DNA from: Pseudomonas entomophila
GTDB lineage: Bacteria > Pseudomonadota > Gammaproteobacteria > Pseudomonadales > Pseudomonadaceae
Length of the DNA stretch: 64,000 nt
NCBI RefSeq assembly: GCF_029478665.1
Contig: NZ_JARPQB010000026.1
Span: 1 to 64,000, forward strand
Direction of reading: 5' to 3'
The position numbers were made by a program, and so were the translations under genes. Positions 1-8,271 of this stretch are shown here, piece after piece (within the stretch, counting starts at the first letter, position 1; every line of letters starts with the position of its first letter). Under the pieces are notes generated by a model. That model worked only from the letters and a program-made list of their open reading frames with translations. It did no database searches and had not been told where the DNA came from.

Positions 1-323
1 AGGTGCAGGTGTCGGCGGACGGCGAAGTGGTGGTGGAGGGCGGTGCCAGTATCACCCTCAAGGTTGGCGGGCAGCACCTGGTGATCAATGGCGCGGGCAT
101 CTTCTGCAGCAGCCCGATCCAGATCGGCGGGGCGCCGGCGGCCAGCGTCCTGGCGCAGCCCCTGCTGCCGGGCGACGGTCAGGGCCTGTCCGACGCGTTG
201 CCGCTGCCCGTGACGGCGGGGCCGGTGCAATGGGCGTTGTGGGCGGGAAGCCAGGCGTTCGACAGCGCGCTGTGTCCGGTCTGTGACAGTTGTTGCGACG
301 CGCCTTTGGGAGGTGCGGTATGA
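1..323 (+). CDS. vgrG: Type VI secretion spike protein VgrG, C-terminal end (partial)
   Basis: Only the last ~107 codons are in the window; the reading frame is open from the left edge, so the start lies upstream. The segment reads as the repetitive beta-rich tail of VgrG (DUF2345-like, with alternating V/I-x-V strands such as EVVVEGGASITLKVGG and the phrase HLVINGAGI), followed by a short low-complexity tail with four cysteines near the end. VgrG trimers form the puncturing tip of the type VI secretion apparatus and carry effectors. The stop overlaps the start of the next gene in an ATGA, suggesting translational coupling with the DUF4123 adaptor. The family call is fairly secure; the subtype cannot be judged from this fragment. 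Confidence 0.85.
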   Translation, partial: VQVSADGEVVVEGGASITLKVGGQHLVINGAGIFCSSPIQIGGAPAASVLAQPLLPGDGQGLSDALPLPVTAGPVQWALWAGSQAFDSALCPVCDSCCDAPLGGAV

Positions 324-1138
324 GCGAGTTAACCCCGTGGCAATGGATGGCGCGCGAGCGTGCTTGTGGCCGTGACATCGTGCTGATGCTCGACGCCGGT
401 TTCGATGCCCGCCAGGCCCTGATGGCCCGCTTGGGCTCCGAGCGCTGGTGCGCGTTGTACCAGCAGACCGACGTCGCCCACCTCGCGGCGCAAGGGCCGG
501 CCTGCTTTCTGATCGGTGAGGGCGAGGTGCGCTTGCTGCAGGGCTTGTTCGAGGCGCCGCAAGGCAACTGGGGGTGGTTGGCCAGCCTGGCGCCGGGCGC
601 CTTGCCGGACTGGGTCGAGCATTGGCGCGCACGGCTGCTGCTGGGCCAGCGGCCGCAGCGGGCGCTGTACCGGTTCCACGACAACCGTGTACTGGCGCGG
701 GCGATGGCGGTCGCGGATCGCAGGGCTGCCTGGCTCGGCCAGGCCATCAGCGTGTGCTACTGGCAGGCCACGGCCTGGCGGGTGGTGGATAACCCGGTGC
801 CCCGTGCCTACCCCGTGCCGCCCGTTCCGGTCTGGTTACCGACTCCGGCCGAAGTCGAAGGCAATGGGGTCGCCTTGGCCAATGCCCATCGAGGACTCTG
901 CAGCCAGCATTTGGATGCCTACTGCACGCTTGCCCAAAGCCAGATGCCCCTTGAGTGGTTGCAACGCCAACTGCGCCAGGCTCGGGTCTGGGGCTGGCAT
1001 ACAGGGGAGGAGATCGAGTTCCTGCTGATGTTGAGCCTGCGCTCGCCGGGGTACGAAGTGCCGCGGGAATGTGCACCGTTGGTTGATGAAAACCCACAGG
1101 CGCATCTAGAGCGGTTGCGACTTCGTACGGTGTTTTGA
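320..1138 (+). CDS. DUF4123 domain protein, T6SS effector adaptor/chaperone
   Basis: A 272-residue cytoplasmic protein. The ATG at 320 overlaps the vgrG stop (ATGA), which I prefer to an in-frame start 30 bases upstream inside vgrG. The sequence fits the DUF4123 (Tap/TEC) family: an N-terminal part with DIVLMLDAGFDA and WCALYQQT, followed by a W-rich centre (GNWGWLASL) and the conserved stretch ALYRFHDNRVL. Proteins of this family load a specific effector onto the VgrG tip and are usually encoded between vgrG and the effector, as here. The partner is therefore inferred to be the interrupted lipase gene downstream. No signal peptide or membrane segment is seen. Confidence 0.85.
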   Translation: MSELTPWQWMARERACGRDIVLMLDAGFDARQALMARLGSERWCALYQQTDVAHLAAQGPACFLIGEGEVRLLQGLFEAPQGNWGWLASLAPGALPDWVEHWRARLLLGQRPQRALYRFHDNRVLARAMAVADRRAAWLGQAISVCYWQATAWRVVDNPVPRAYPVPPVPVWLPTPAEVEGNGVALANAHRGLCSQHLDAYCTLAQSQMPLEWLQRQLRQARVWGWHTGEEIEFLLMLSLRSPGYEVPRECAPLVDENPQAHLERLRLRTVF

Positions 1139-1154
1139 ACAGGGAGAAAGAAAG

Positions 1155-1928
1155 ATGAATGGGATGTTGGTGAAGTGTCTGGTGATGTTGGGTCTGGCTT
1201 CATTGGTGGGATGTGCGGAAGAGCAAACGAATACCTTCAAGTTGGTGGGAGAGCTGCCGCCAGATTTTGCGTACGCGGCGGTTGCGCACTATCGGCCGGA
1301 ACCTGGTACGAAATGCGCAATAGCTGATTGGGGGAAGACCATGCATCACTTCAATAGACATTGGCGAAACGAGTACAAGCCAACCTCGATTATCGAAATT
1401 AGAAAAGTCATTGAAGGGTGTGAAATGGTTGTACGTAGTATAAAAATCAGAATTCTCGCCAAGTATGGAAAATCTTTCCAAGATATGGCCGAGGATAATG
1501 CGGGTATTGGAATTCATACGGTGCTTAAAGAGGGCGGCAGGCGGAAAATGAATATGCCTGACGGTGATGCTTTTTATGGCGTGTGTGAATGGTTGTTCAG
1601 AACCTATGGTCCTGATCGAAAACTTATAAAAGGCCTGTATTGCAAAAAAGATAATGAGCGTGGCGAGAAATCCGTGGGGAAACCATCGGGTGTCTATACG
1701 GTAGATCAGTTGCCTGGGAGTACGATCAGAATGAATATAAGGGTTGCTGATAAAGAAAGGCCCTCCATACGGAATACTTGGATAGAGTTTCCAAATGGTT
1801 GGAAGCGCTGTTTGGGTGAGGGAGAGGATGATGTTTATGGTTTTTGTGATGATAATCCGGGTCGCTTCAGTGAATTTAGAATGCATACGGGTGAAATGTG
1901 TACTATTTATCCTGGGTGTAGGGAGTGA
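1155..1928 (+). CDS. Putative lipoprotein, possible T6SS lipase immunity protein
   Basis: A 257-residue protein of no family I recognise. It starts with a short lipoprotein signal peptide ending in the lipobox LVGC, with the lipidated cysteine at residue 20, so it should be anchored in a membrane facing the periplasm. The gene is much richer in A+T than its surroundings (bases 1441-1500 contain 22 G+C of 60) and uses codons such as AAA, ATA and AGA that are rare in the neighbours, a sign of horizontal acquisition. The gene is 16 bases after the DUF4123 gene and 3 bases before the lipase effector gene. Immunity proteins to periplasmic lipase effectors are often lipoproteins, so an immunity role is plausible but is inferred from position and localisation only. 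Confidence 0.6.
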   Translation: MNGMLVKCLVMLGLASLVGCAEEQTNTFKLVGELPPDFAYAAVAHYRPEPGTKCAIADWGKTMHHFNRHWRNEYKPTSIIEIRKVIEGCEMVVRSIKIRILAKYGKSFQDMAEDNAGIGIHTVLKEGGRRKMNMPDGDAFYGVCEWLFRTYGPDRKLIKGLYCKKDNERGEKSVGKPSGVYTVDQLPGSTIRMNIRVADKERPSIRNTWIEFPNGWKRCLGEGEDDVYGFCDDNPGRFSEFRMHTGEMCTIYPGCRE

Positions 1929-1931
1929 CAA

Positions 1932-3001
1932 ATGAAATCAGTAGAGGAGTTTCAAAAGGAAACCAATCACCCATTCAATAACGTTATGCTCATATGTCCA
2001 AAGCGAGGAGGGGTAACCAACTTTCAACTGGTCGATGAATTCGGGAGTGGTGAACCGTATGCGGGCATGTTTTTTGAGATTTGCGACTGTGAGGGGCAAC
2101 TATATCGTGGGGCTTTGGATACTCAAGGGGTAGGGAAAGTTGAGGGTTGTTATCAAGGTCCAATATCACTTAGGTTGGACAGCGATTATGCTGGGGGCGA
2201 TAAGTGGTACCGGCATCTGCTGCGTAGAGAGCATTACCCACTAAAAATCACCGAGCTTCAAGTCAGGGCCGAACAGACTGTATATAGTAATCGAGACGGT
2301 GCACGAACAACGTCAAATCCGGCAAGCCGGAATGCCGACTACTACTGCCAAGTAGAAGTTCGTGAACTTGTCCGCTTCGGTTGCCACCTTCCCCCTTTGT
2401 CCGCGCAATCTTTCCCGCCTGACAAGGGGCTTCAGCGAATTATGGGCAAGCACTGTGAGTGGGGTGTGGCCCTCATGCCTGAAAAGCACACGGTACTCGA
2501 AGTCCGTCCATTGCGAGCACTGCGCCCCGCACTATCGATGGACCCCGCGTTTTGTGCCCTGAACCTCTATCAGCTGGCCCTCATGGCCACACTCAGTTAC
2601 TCCCCGTTCGGTCAAGAGCCTCCGGGCCATCCTGTTCAGGCCTTTTCGGTCAGTTTTCCTCGTACCCCTACCGTCGGTAATTGGTTTGGCGAAGCACTGG
2701 CGTGCGGACGGGAGCTCTGGTGTGTGGATGCGTCCCAGCAAAGTGAGTACTTTCCGCTCTACGAGGATGTGCCTTACTCCCAGCGATGGGAGATTGCGCC
2801 GTTCGATCCTGAGCTCTATGAGGAGAACAATCCTTCACTTGAAGATGAACAGGAAAATCCAGCCAGCCTTCACTTTCTAGATGACAGAGAAACCCCTGAC
2901 AGTACGGATACACAAGCCTTTGCTACCCATAACGCCGAGGTGATGCTCATTGCCATTCGTGGCACCAGCGAAAAGATTCCGGATTTACTGCGTGATATCG
3001 A
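1932..3001 (+). pseudogene. T6SS class-3 lipase effector, N-terminal fragment (split by IS)
   Basis: First 356 codons plus two bases of an effector gene interrupted by the insertion element that follows. As it stands the frame runs 24 bases into the element and stops at the TAA at 3024-3026, giving a 364-residue product. Residues 1-330 are an uncharacterised N-terminal region; residues 343-345 are the RGT motif, where class-3 lipases place the oxyanion-hole strand, followed by the start of the 'DLLRDID' segment. The catalytic serine is not on this fragment, so the product should be inactive as a lipase. Joining base 3001 to base 4389 rebuilds one open frame of 718 codons. The A+T-rich start of the gene matches the preceding lipoprotein gene. 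Confidence 0.85.
2994..3001. repeat. Target site duplication, left copy
   Basis: The octamer GATATCGA stands immediately outside the left end of the insertion element and is repeated immediately outside the right end (4381-4388). Eight-base duplications are usual for IS256-family elements. Confidence 0.95.
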
Positions 3002-3027
3002 GATCGTGTCCCAGGAAGTGGTGTAAC
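3002..3027. repeat. IS left terminal inverted repeat (26 bp)
   Basis: Starts GATCGTGTCCCAGG and ends GTGTAAC. It is identical, inverted, to 4355-4380. The TAA within it closes the N-terminal lipase fragment. Confidence 0.95.
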
Positions 3028-3058
3028 TCATCGTGGCTCTGGCCACTGAGTTTGCCGT

Positions 3059-4255
3059 TTAGTTGATCACGGCCGACAGCTTGGCCTGTGGATTATCGCT
3101 GACCGCCTCGAAGGCCTCCAACTGCATGTATCGCCGTTGCAGGCACCACTCGTCGTTCTGCTCCAGTAGCATCGCGCCTACCAGCCGTGTGATTGCAGGG
3201 TCGTTGGGAAAGATGCCCACGACGTCGGTGCGACGTTTGATCTCGGCGTTGAGCCGCTCCAGTGGATTGGTGCTGTGCAACTGCTGTCGGTGCGCCTTGG
3301 GAAACGCCATGTGCGCCAGCACTTCGTCCTCGCAGCCGTCCATGAGCGTCGCGATCTTGGGGTACTTTTCGCGCAGCTGATCGGCGACCAGGCGCCATTG
3401 CTGGTGGCATTCGGTACGGCTGTCCTGGGCGAAAACCGTGCGCAGGAGCGCCGCCACCATGGTGCGCTGGCCCTTGCCGACATGGGCCATGGCGTTGCGC
3501 ATGAAGTGCACGCGGCAACGCTGCCAGGTCGCGTTGAAGACCTTGGAAACCGCTGCCTTGAGACCTTCGTGGGCGTCAGAAATGACCAGCTTCACGCCAC
3601 GAAGGCCACGCCGCATCAGGCTTCGCAGGAAGTCCGTCCAGAACGGCTCGGCTTCCGAAGGCCCAACCCGCATGCCCAGGACTTCGCGGCCACCATCGGT
3701 GTTCACGGCCACGGCGATTATGACGGCGACCGAGACGATGCGCCCGGCCTCCCGCACTTTGACGTAGGTGGCATCGATCCAGAGATAGGGCCAGTCGCCT
3801 TCAAGCGGGCGATCAAGGAAGGCATGGACACGTTCATCGATCTCGCCGGCCAGCCGTGACACCTGACTCTTGGAGATGCCGGTCATGCCCATGGCTTTGA
3901 CCAGCTCGTCCACCGAACGCGTTGAAACGCCCTGAATGTAAGCTTCCTGGATCACCGCTGCCATGGCCTTCTCGGCGGTACGTCGAGGCTCGAGAAAGCC
4001 AGGAAAGTAGCTGCCTTGGCGCAGCTTCGGGATTTTCAGGTCAACATCGCCGGCGCGGGTTTGCCAGAGGCGATCCCGGTAGCCGTTGCGGCTGTTTGTC
4101 CGGTCTGGGCTTTTGACATCGAAGCCGGCGCCGCACAGGCCTTCGACATCGAACTCCATCATGCGCTGGGCAACGAACTGGATCATTTGCTTGAGCAGAT
4201 CAGCGTCTGCCCCTTTCTCAACCAACTCGGTCAATGCGATAGTGGGCTTGGTCAT
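3059..4255 (-). CDS. IS256-family transposase (MULE-type DDE)
   Basis: A 398-residue transposase when read from the ATG at 4255 ([10 protein letters not shown]); an upstream in-frame start at 4333 would add 26 residues of non-conserved sequence and is less likely. It matches the Transposase_mut/IS256 family throughout: the N-terminal GTDSRNGYR-like block appears as [10 protein letters not shown], followed by [19 protein letters not shown], the SKSQVSRL block, a first catalytic Asp region in [13 protein letters not shown], a second Asp in [12 protein letters not shown] and the Glu near the C-terminus in [16 protein letters not shown]. Nothing is truncated, so the enzyme is probably functional. 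It catalyses the cut-and-paste movement of the 1379-bp element that carries it. Confidence 0.95.
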   Translation of the reverse strand: MTKPTIALTELVEKGADADLLKQMIQFVAQRMMEFDVEGLCGAGFDVKSPDRTNSRNGYRDRLWQTRAGDVDLKIPKLRQGSYFPGFLEPRRTAEKAMAAVIQEAYIQGVSTRSVDELVKAMGMTGISKSQVSRLAGEIDERVHAFLDRPLEGDWPYLWIDATYVKVREAGRIVSVAVIIAVAVNTDGGREVLGMRVGPSEAEPFWTDFLRSLMRRGLRGVKLVISDAHEGLKAAVSKVFNATWQRCRVHFMRNAMAHVGKGQRTMVAALLRTVFAQDSRTECHQQWRLVADQLREKYPKIATLMDGCEDEVLAHMAFPKAHRQQLHSTNPLERLNAEIKRRTDVVGIFPNDPAITRLVGAMLLEQNDEWCLQRRYMQLEAFEAVSDNPQAKLSAVIN

Positions 4256-4354
4256 CGTGGTTTCTCTGGTGAAGGTTAAGTCCGCAAACTCAACGTTAGC
4301 CAAGAACCACGATGACCATCCTCTTTCGCCCACAGGGCGCCTTCGGCTGGTTCA

Positions 4355-4380
4355 GTTACACCACTTCCTGGGACACGATC
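4355..4380. repeat. IS right terminal inverted repeat (26 bp)
   Basis: Exact reverse complement of 3002-3027, reading GTTACACCACTTCC at its inner side and ending in CACGATC next to the target duplication. Confidence 0.95.
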
Positions 4381-4388
4381 GATATCGA
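4381..4388. repeat. Target site duplication, right copy
   Basis: GATATCGA directly after the right terminal repeat, matching 2994-3001 exactly. Confidence 0.95.
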
Positions 4389-5475
4389 CGCGCTGCAGGT
4401 TCCGTTCGTAGAGGGAGAGGGGAAGGTTCATAGGGGCTTTTATCTCGCTGCGCAGCGTGCATACGATTTTGTGAAAGCCTACATGTTCAAGTTTTACCAG
4501 TCCCAGCAACTCATCATCTGCGGCCACAGCCTCGGCGGCGCGATAGCACTACTGCTGGCCCAAATGCTGCGCGCAGGCGGTCACGGTGGCCCCCTCCAGC
4601 TCTACACCTACGGCGCCCCCCGAGCCGGCGACAGCACGTTCCTCGCCAGCGCCACCGACCTGCGCCACCATCGCATCGTCAACAATGACGACATGGTCCC
4701 CAACCTGCCACTGCCGTGGATGAACACCCGTTACGAGGTGATCGCAACAGGCGCTGTTCTGACGCAGATAAACTTCCTGCTCGGCGCAATCGTCATACAA
4801 ACAGGCCTGGTCAACCAGGACGGCGAGCCCTACGGGCACCATGGCGAGCTGCAGCATTTCATGCCGATCCAGCTCAGCAACCAGGAATCCTCGGCCATTC
4901 TCTGGCGCCCGGGCTGCACCACCATCACCGCCCAGCCCGCCTGCAATTACTACCTGGAAAAGGTCGAAGGCCTGCCGCAGCACAGGTCTGTCAGCCTGGC
5001 GGATCATTCCATGGTGTCCAGCTACATCCCGGCCTGCTGGGCCATGCTGCGTCGTCACCAGCAGGCGCTGGCCAACCGCACGCCAGCGGTGACCGTGCGG
5101 GAACTGGAGGCGGTGGACGCGGCGCTGGCGTCGATCAGCCAGCAACTGCGCGAGCGTCGCACCCGGCTGAGTCGAGGCGACTACTACCCGCGTTCCCGCG
5201 AGCCCAGCCTGACCGCCATCGAAAAAGAACTGGAACGCCTACAGGCAACCCGCGAGCGGCTTGCCAGCCTGCGTCGCGCCCCGGTCAGCGAAGCCGACGT
5301 CTATGGCAGCCTCGCCGGCCAGCCGCAGCTGGCCGAGGCCCTGGAGCGCTGGCAGGCCCACGCCGCCAGCACCCAGGCCGCGCCGCTGGCCATGGCGCCC
5401 AAGGAACAAGACATCAACGTGGTGACGTTCGACGAGCTGTTCGCCAGCCTCGACGACCCGCTCGACCTCATATAA
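4381..5475 (+). pseudogene. T6SS class-3 lipase effector, C-terminal fragment with GHSLGG
   Basis: The C-terminal 364 codons of the interrupted effector. In the rebuilt 718-residue protein this part begins at residue 355 (DIDALQVPF, counting the duplicated octamer once). It carries the lipase elbow GHSLGG with the nucleophilic serine at 404, then the conserved YTYGAPRAGD, a likely catalytic Asp in NNDDMVPNLP and a possible catalytic His in ADHSMVSSYIP. The last ~130 residues are helical and charged, with heptad-like leucines (ELEAVDAALASISQQL). This fits the class-3 lipase fold of type VI phospholipase effectors. An ATG inside the IS at 4312 could start a 387-residue product, but it would lack the RGT oxyanion strand, so I treat the fragment as non-functional. 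Confidence 0.85.
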
Positions 5476-5507
5476 AAAAAGGGCCCGGAGCGTGCGCTCG
5501 GGCCCTT
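5474..5507 (-). terminator. Rho-independent terminator of aspA
   Basis: GC-rich hairpin GGGCCCGGAGCG/CGCTCGGGCCC with one bulged base, flanked on the left by seven A residues (5474-5480). On the minus strand these become a T run after the stem, so it ends aspA transcription and separates it from the convergent lipase gene. Confidence 0.85.
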
Positions 5508-5565
5508 GAAAGGTTGAGAGGTGTCTAGTCCCTCGACCTGGTGAGACGTTTTGCAGCGGTCTGGG

Positions 5566-6990
5566 TTACGCCTTCAGCGGAACCAGACGGGGAGCGATCA
5601 TGTTTTCCGGACGCAGGATGTCGTTGAGCATCGCTTCGTCCAGCAGCTTCTCTTCGCGCACCAGTTCCAGCACGCCGCGGCCGGTTTCCAGGGCGACGCG
5701 GGCGATACGGGTGGCGTTTTCGTAGCCGATGTACGGGTTCAGGGCGGTGACCAGGCCGATCGAGTGCTCGACCAGTTCACGGCAGCGCTGTTCGTTGGCG
5801 GTGATACCCACGATGCAGTGCTCGCGCAGCATGTCCATGGCGCGTTGCAGCAGGCGGATCGAGTCGAAGATCTTGTAGGCGATCAGCGGTTCCATCACGT
5901 TCAGCTGCAGCTGGCCACCTTCGGCGGCGACGGTCAGGGCCAGGTCGTTGCCCATGATGGCGAAGGCGACTTGGTTGACGGCTTCCGGGATCACCGGGTT
6001 GACCTTGCCTGGCATGATCGAGCTGCCTGGCTGGCGCGCCGGCAGGTTGATCTCGTTGATGCCGGTGCGTGGGCCGCTGGACAGCAGGCGTAGGTCGTTG
6101 CAGATCTTCGACAGCTTGACCGCGGTGCGCTTGAGCATGCCGGAGAACAGCACGAAGGCGCCCATGTCGGAGGTGGCTTCGATCAGGTCGGCGGCGGGCA
6201 CCAGCGGCTGGCCGCTGATGATCGCCAGGCGCTGAACGGCCAGCATCTGGTAGCCCGGGTCGGCGTTGATGCCGGTACCGATGGCGGTACCGCCCAGGTT
6301 GATTTCGGTCAGCAGTTCCGGGGCCAGCGAGCGCAGGCGCTGCAGGTCTTCGGTCATGGTGGTGGCGAAGGCGCGGAATTCCTGGCCCAGGGTCATCGGC
6401 ACGGCGTCCTGCAGCTGGGTACGGCCCATCTTCAGTACGTGGTCGAACTCTTTACCCTTGGCGGCGAAAGCCTGGATCAGGCTGTCGAGGCTGGCCAGCA
6501 GGGCGTCGTGACCCAGCAGCAAGCCCAGACGGATCGCGGTCGGGTAGGCGTCGTTGGTCGACTGCGCCATGTTCACGTCGTTGTTCGGGTGCAGGTACTG
6601 GTACTCACCTTTCTGGTGGCCCATGTGCTCCAGCGCAACGTTGGCGATGACTTCGTTGGCGTTCATGTTGGTGGAGGTGCCAGCACCGCCTTGAATCATG
6701 TCCACGACGAACTGATCGTGGAAGTCACCCTTGATCAGTCGGGCGCAGGCTGCGCTGATGGCAGCGTGCTTGGCATCGCTCAGGTGCCCCAGCTCACGGT
6801 TGGCGTCAGCAGCAGCCTGCTTGACCATCGCCAGGCCGACTACCAGTTTCGGGTAGTGCGACAGCGGAACGCCGGAGAGGTGGAAGTTGTTGGCAGCGCG
6901 CAGGGTCTGGATGCCGTAGTAGGCATCGGCAGGGACTTCAAGGGTACCAAGCAGATCTTTTTCGACGCGGAACGATGCAGCGGAGGACAT
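5566..6990 (-). CDS. aspA: Aspartate ammonia-lyase
   Basis: A 474-residue cytosolic enzyme that reversibly deaminates L-aspartate to fumarate and ammonia, feeding amino-acid carbon into the TCA cycle. It belongs to the aspartase/fumarase superfamily. Visible hallmarks are the N-terminal GIQTLRAANNF, the TSTNMNANEVIAN region, the HPNNDVNMAQSTND motif and the superfamily signature GSSIMPGKVNP, whose serine is the catalytic base. I place the start at the ATG at 6990 (MSSAASFRVE), which fits the usual 474-residue length; an ATG four codons earlier is possible. The divergent LysR gene starts 181 bases away and may regulate it. The gene is complete and typical of the host in base composition. Confidence 0.95.
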   Translation of the reverse strand: MSSAASFRVEKDLLGTLEVPADAYYGIQTLRAANNFHLSGVPLSHYPKLVVGLAMVKQAAADANRELGHLSDAKHAAISAACARLIKGDFHDQFVVDMIQGGAGTSTNMNANEVIANVALEHMGHQKGEYQYLHPNNDVNMAQSTNDAYPTAIRLGLLLGHDALLASLDSLIQAFAAKGKEFDHVLKMGRTQLQDAVPMTLGQEFRAFATTMTEDLQRLRSLAPELLTEINLGGTAIGTGINADPGYQMLAVQRLAIISGQPLVPAADLIEATSDMGAFVLFSGMLKRTAVKLSKICNDLRLLSSGPRTGINEINLPARQPGSSIMPGKVNPVIPEAVNQVAFAIMGNDLALTVAAEGGQLQLNVMEPLIAYKIFDSIRLLQRAMDMLREHCIVGITANEQRCRELVEHSIGLVTALNPYIGYENATRIARVALETGRGVLELVREEKLLDEAMLNDILRPENMIAPRLVPLKA

Positions 6991-7171
6991 GATGGATATC
7001 ATCTCGATTTTGACCCGGCACCTGCCGGAATGGCGCCAATCCTAGGGCTGCCCGGATTTTGCGGCCAATGCTGTTGCACGCTAACCTATGCGCAAACGGC
7101 ATACGGTTTGATGTGACGCCGATTGACAATCGAGCGTGTTCCATTTTGGTGCACGCGTTGCGGAGTAGTCG

Positions 7172-8101
7172 ATGAACCTCGAAAGCAAATGGCTGGAGGA
7201 CTTCAGTGCCCTGGCCTCCACCCGCAGTTTCTCGCAGGCGGCCGAGCGCCGTTTCGTCACCCAGCCGGCGTTCAGCCGACGCATAAGAAGCCTGGAAGCG
7301 GCGCTGGGGCTGACCTTGGTGAATCGTTCCCGCACCCCCATCGAACTGACCGAGGCCGGGCAGCTGTTTCTCGTCACCGCGCGCACCGTTGTCGACCAGT
7401 TGAGCGAAGTTCTTCGCCATTTGCATCACCTCGAAGGCGGGCAGGGCGAGGTCATCCAGGTGGCGGCGGCACACTCCCTGGCCTCGGGCTTCTTCCCCCG
7501 TTGGGTGGCCCAGTTGCGCAACGACGGCTTGAACATCGCCACGCGCCTGGTGGCCACCAACGTTGGTGACGCGGTGCATGCCCTGCGTGAAGGGGGTTGC
7601 GACCTGATGCTGGCCTTCTATGACCCGGATGCGGCGTTGCAGATGGATGCCGAAATCTTCCCGTCGCTGCACATGGGCGACACAGAGATGCTGCCGGTGT
7701 GCGCCGTTGGGCCGGACGGCAAGCCGTTGTTCGACCTGGAAGGCGAGGGCAGCGTGCCGTTGCTGGCCTACAGCGCCGGCGCCTTCCTCGGCCGTTCGGT
7801 CAACCTGCTGCTGCGCCAGCGCAACCTGCGCTATACCACGGTCTATGAAACCGCGATGGCCGACAGTCTCAAGAGCATGGCGCTCGAAGGCATGGGCATC
7901 GCCTGGGTGCCGAAGCTGTCGATGCGCGGCGAGCTGGAGCGTGGCGAACTGGTGATCTGTGGCGGCAGCCAGTGGCATGTGCCGCTGGAAATCCGCCTCT
8001 ATCGTTGCGCCTTGGTGCGCAAGGCCAACGTGCGGTTGCTGTGGCGCAAGCTGGAGGGGGGTTCAGTTGACCCGAAAGTCAGCCAAACCCCCGAAAAATA
8101 A
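7172..8101 (+). CDS. LysR-family regulator, HypT/YjiE-like
   Basis: A 309-residue transcription factor with an N-terminal winged helix-turn-helix (residues ~5-65: [23 protein letters not shown]) and a C-terminal ligand-sensing domain. The phrases '[18 protein letters not shown]', '[14 protein letters not shown]' and '[20 protein letters not shown]' resemble Escherichia coli HypT (YjiE), a hypochlorite-responsive regulator that acts through methionine oxidation; that specific function is inferred from similarity only. It is divergent from aspA, the classic arrangement for a LysR protein and a target gene, so aspA control is possible. Confidence 0.85.
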   Translation: MNLESKWLEDFSALASTRSFSQAAERRFVTQPAFSRRIRSLEAALGLTLVNRSRTPIELTEAGQLFLVTARTVVDQLSEVLRHLHHLEGGQGEVIQVAAAHSLASGFFPRWVAQLRNDGLNIATRLVATNVGDAVHALREGGCDLMLAFYDPDAALQMDAEIFPSLHMGDTEMLPVCAVGPDGKPLFDLEGEGSVPLLAYSAGAFLGRSVNLLLRQRNLRYTTVYETAMADSLKSMALEGMGIAWVPKLSMRGELERGELVICGGSQWHVPLEIRLYRCALVRKANVRLLWRKLEGGSVDPKVSQTPEK

Positions 8102-8147
8102 GGGCGACAGTTGGTCGCCGGGGTGCCTTAAACGCACTCCCTTGCGG

Positions 8148-8153
8148 TATACT
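8148..8153 (+). promoter_or_regulatory. Candidate -10 box for the purE leader
   Basis: TATACT, close to the sigma-70 consensus TATAAT, lies 119 bases before the purE ATG. A convincing -35 box is not seen (TGCCTT at 8124-8129 with an 18-bp spacer is the best candidate). Transcription would begin near 8160, just before the two leader hairpins. Confidence 0.5.
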
Positions 8154-8165
8154 GCGCGGCCTTTC

Positions 8166-8183
8166 GACCGGACAGCTCCGGTC
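8166..8183 (+). promoter_or_regulatory. purE leader hairpin 1
   Basis: Perfect 7-bp stem GACCGGA/TCCGGTC with the tetraloop CAGC. The left arm GACCGG could pair alternatively with a second CCGGTC in the loop of the terminator hairpin (8205-8210), so the two structures could compete or form a kissing or pseudoknot interaction. Confidence 0.55.
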
Positions 8184-8193
8184 CAGATCAGCA

Positions 8194-8234
8194 AACAAGC
8201 CACGCCGGTCGTCCCGCGTGGCTTGTTGTTTTTT
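8194..8234 (+). terminator. Intrinsic terminator in the purE leader
   Basis: A perfect 12-bp stem (AACAAGCCACGC at 8194-8205 and GCGTGGCTTGTT at 8216-8227) with a 10-base loop, then a G and six T residues (8229-8234). It lies only 37 bases before the purE start, leaving no room for another promoter. It either ends the upstream LysR transcript, attenuates purE, or makes a short RNA. Confidence 0.85.
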
Positions 8235-8271
8235 GACGCGCCTGCGGGCGCACAAGCGAAGAGGCTCGACG

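Larger units (their letters stand above)
3002..4380 (-). mobile_element. IS256-family insertion sequence, 1379 bp, complete
   Basis: The element is bounded by perfect 26-bp terminal inverted repeats (3002-3027 and 4355-4380, beginning GATCGTGTCCCAGG) and by an 8-bp direct duplication of GATATCGA. It holds one transposase gene on the minus strand. Next to the terminal repeats there is a second pair of inverted motifs: TCATCGTGG at 3028-3036 and its complement at 4307-4315, then TGAGTTTGC at 3047-3055 and its complement at 4284-4292. The right-hand copy of TCATCGTGG is set 39 bp further from its terminal repeat than the left-hand copy. The element interrupts the lipase effector gene in antisense orientation. 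Intact ends, an intact transposase and a perfect duplication suggest a recent, potentially mobile insertion. Confidence 0.95.

Noticed and set aside
4312..5475. Possible functional short lipase starting inside the IS at 4312
   Set aside because: It has the catalytic serine but lacks the oxyanion strand, and the start lies within the mobile element; more likely a broken remainder.
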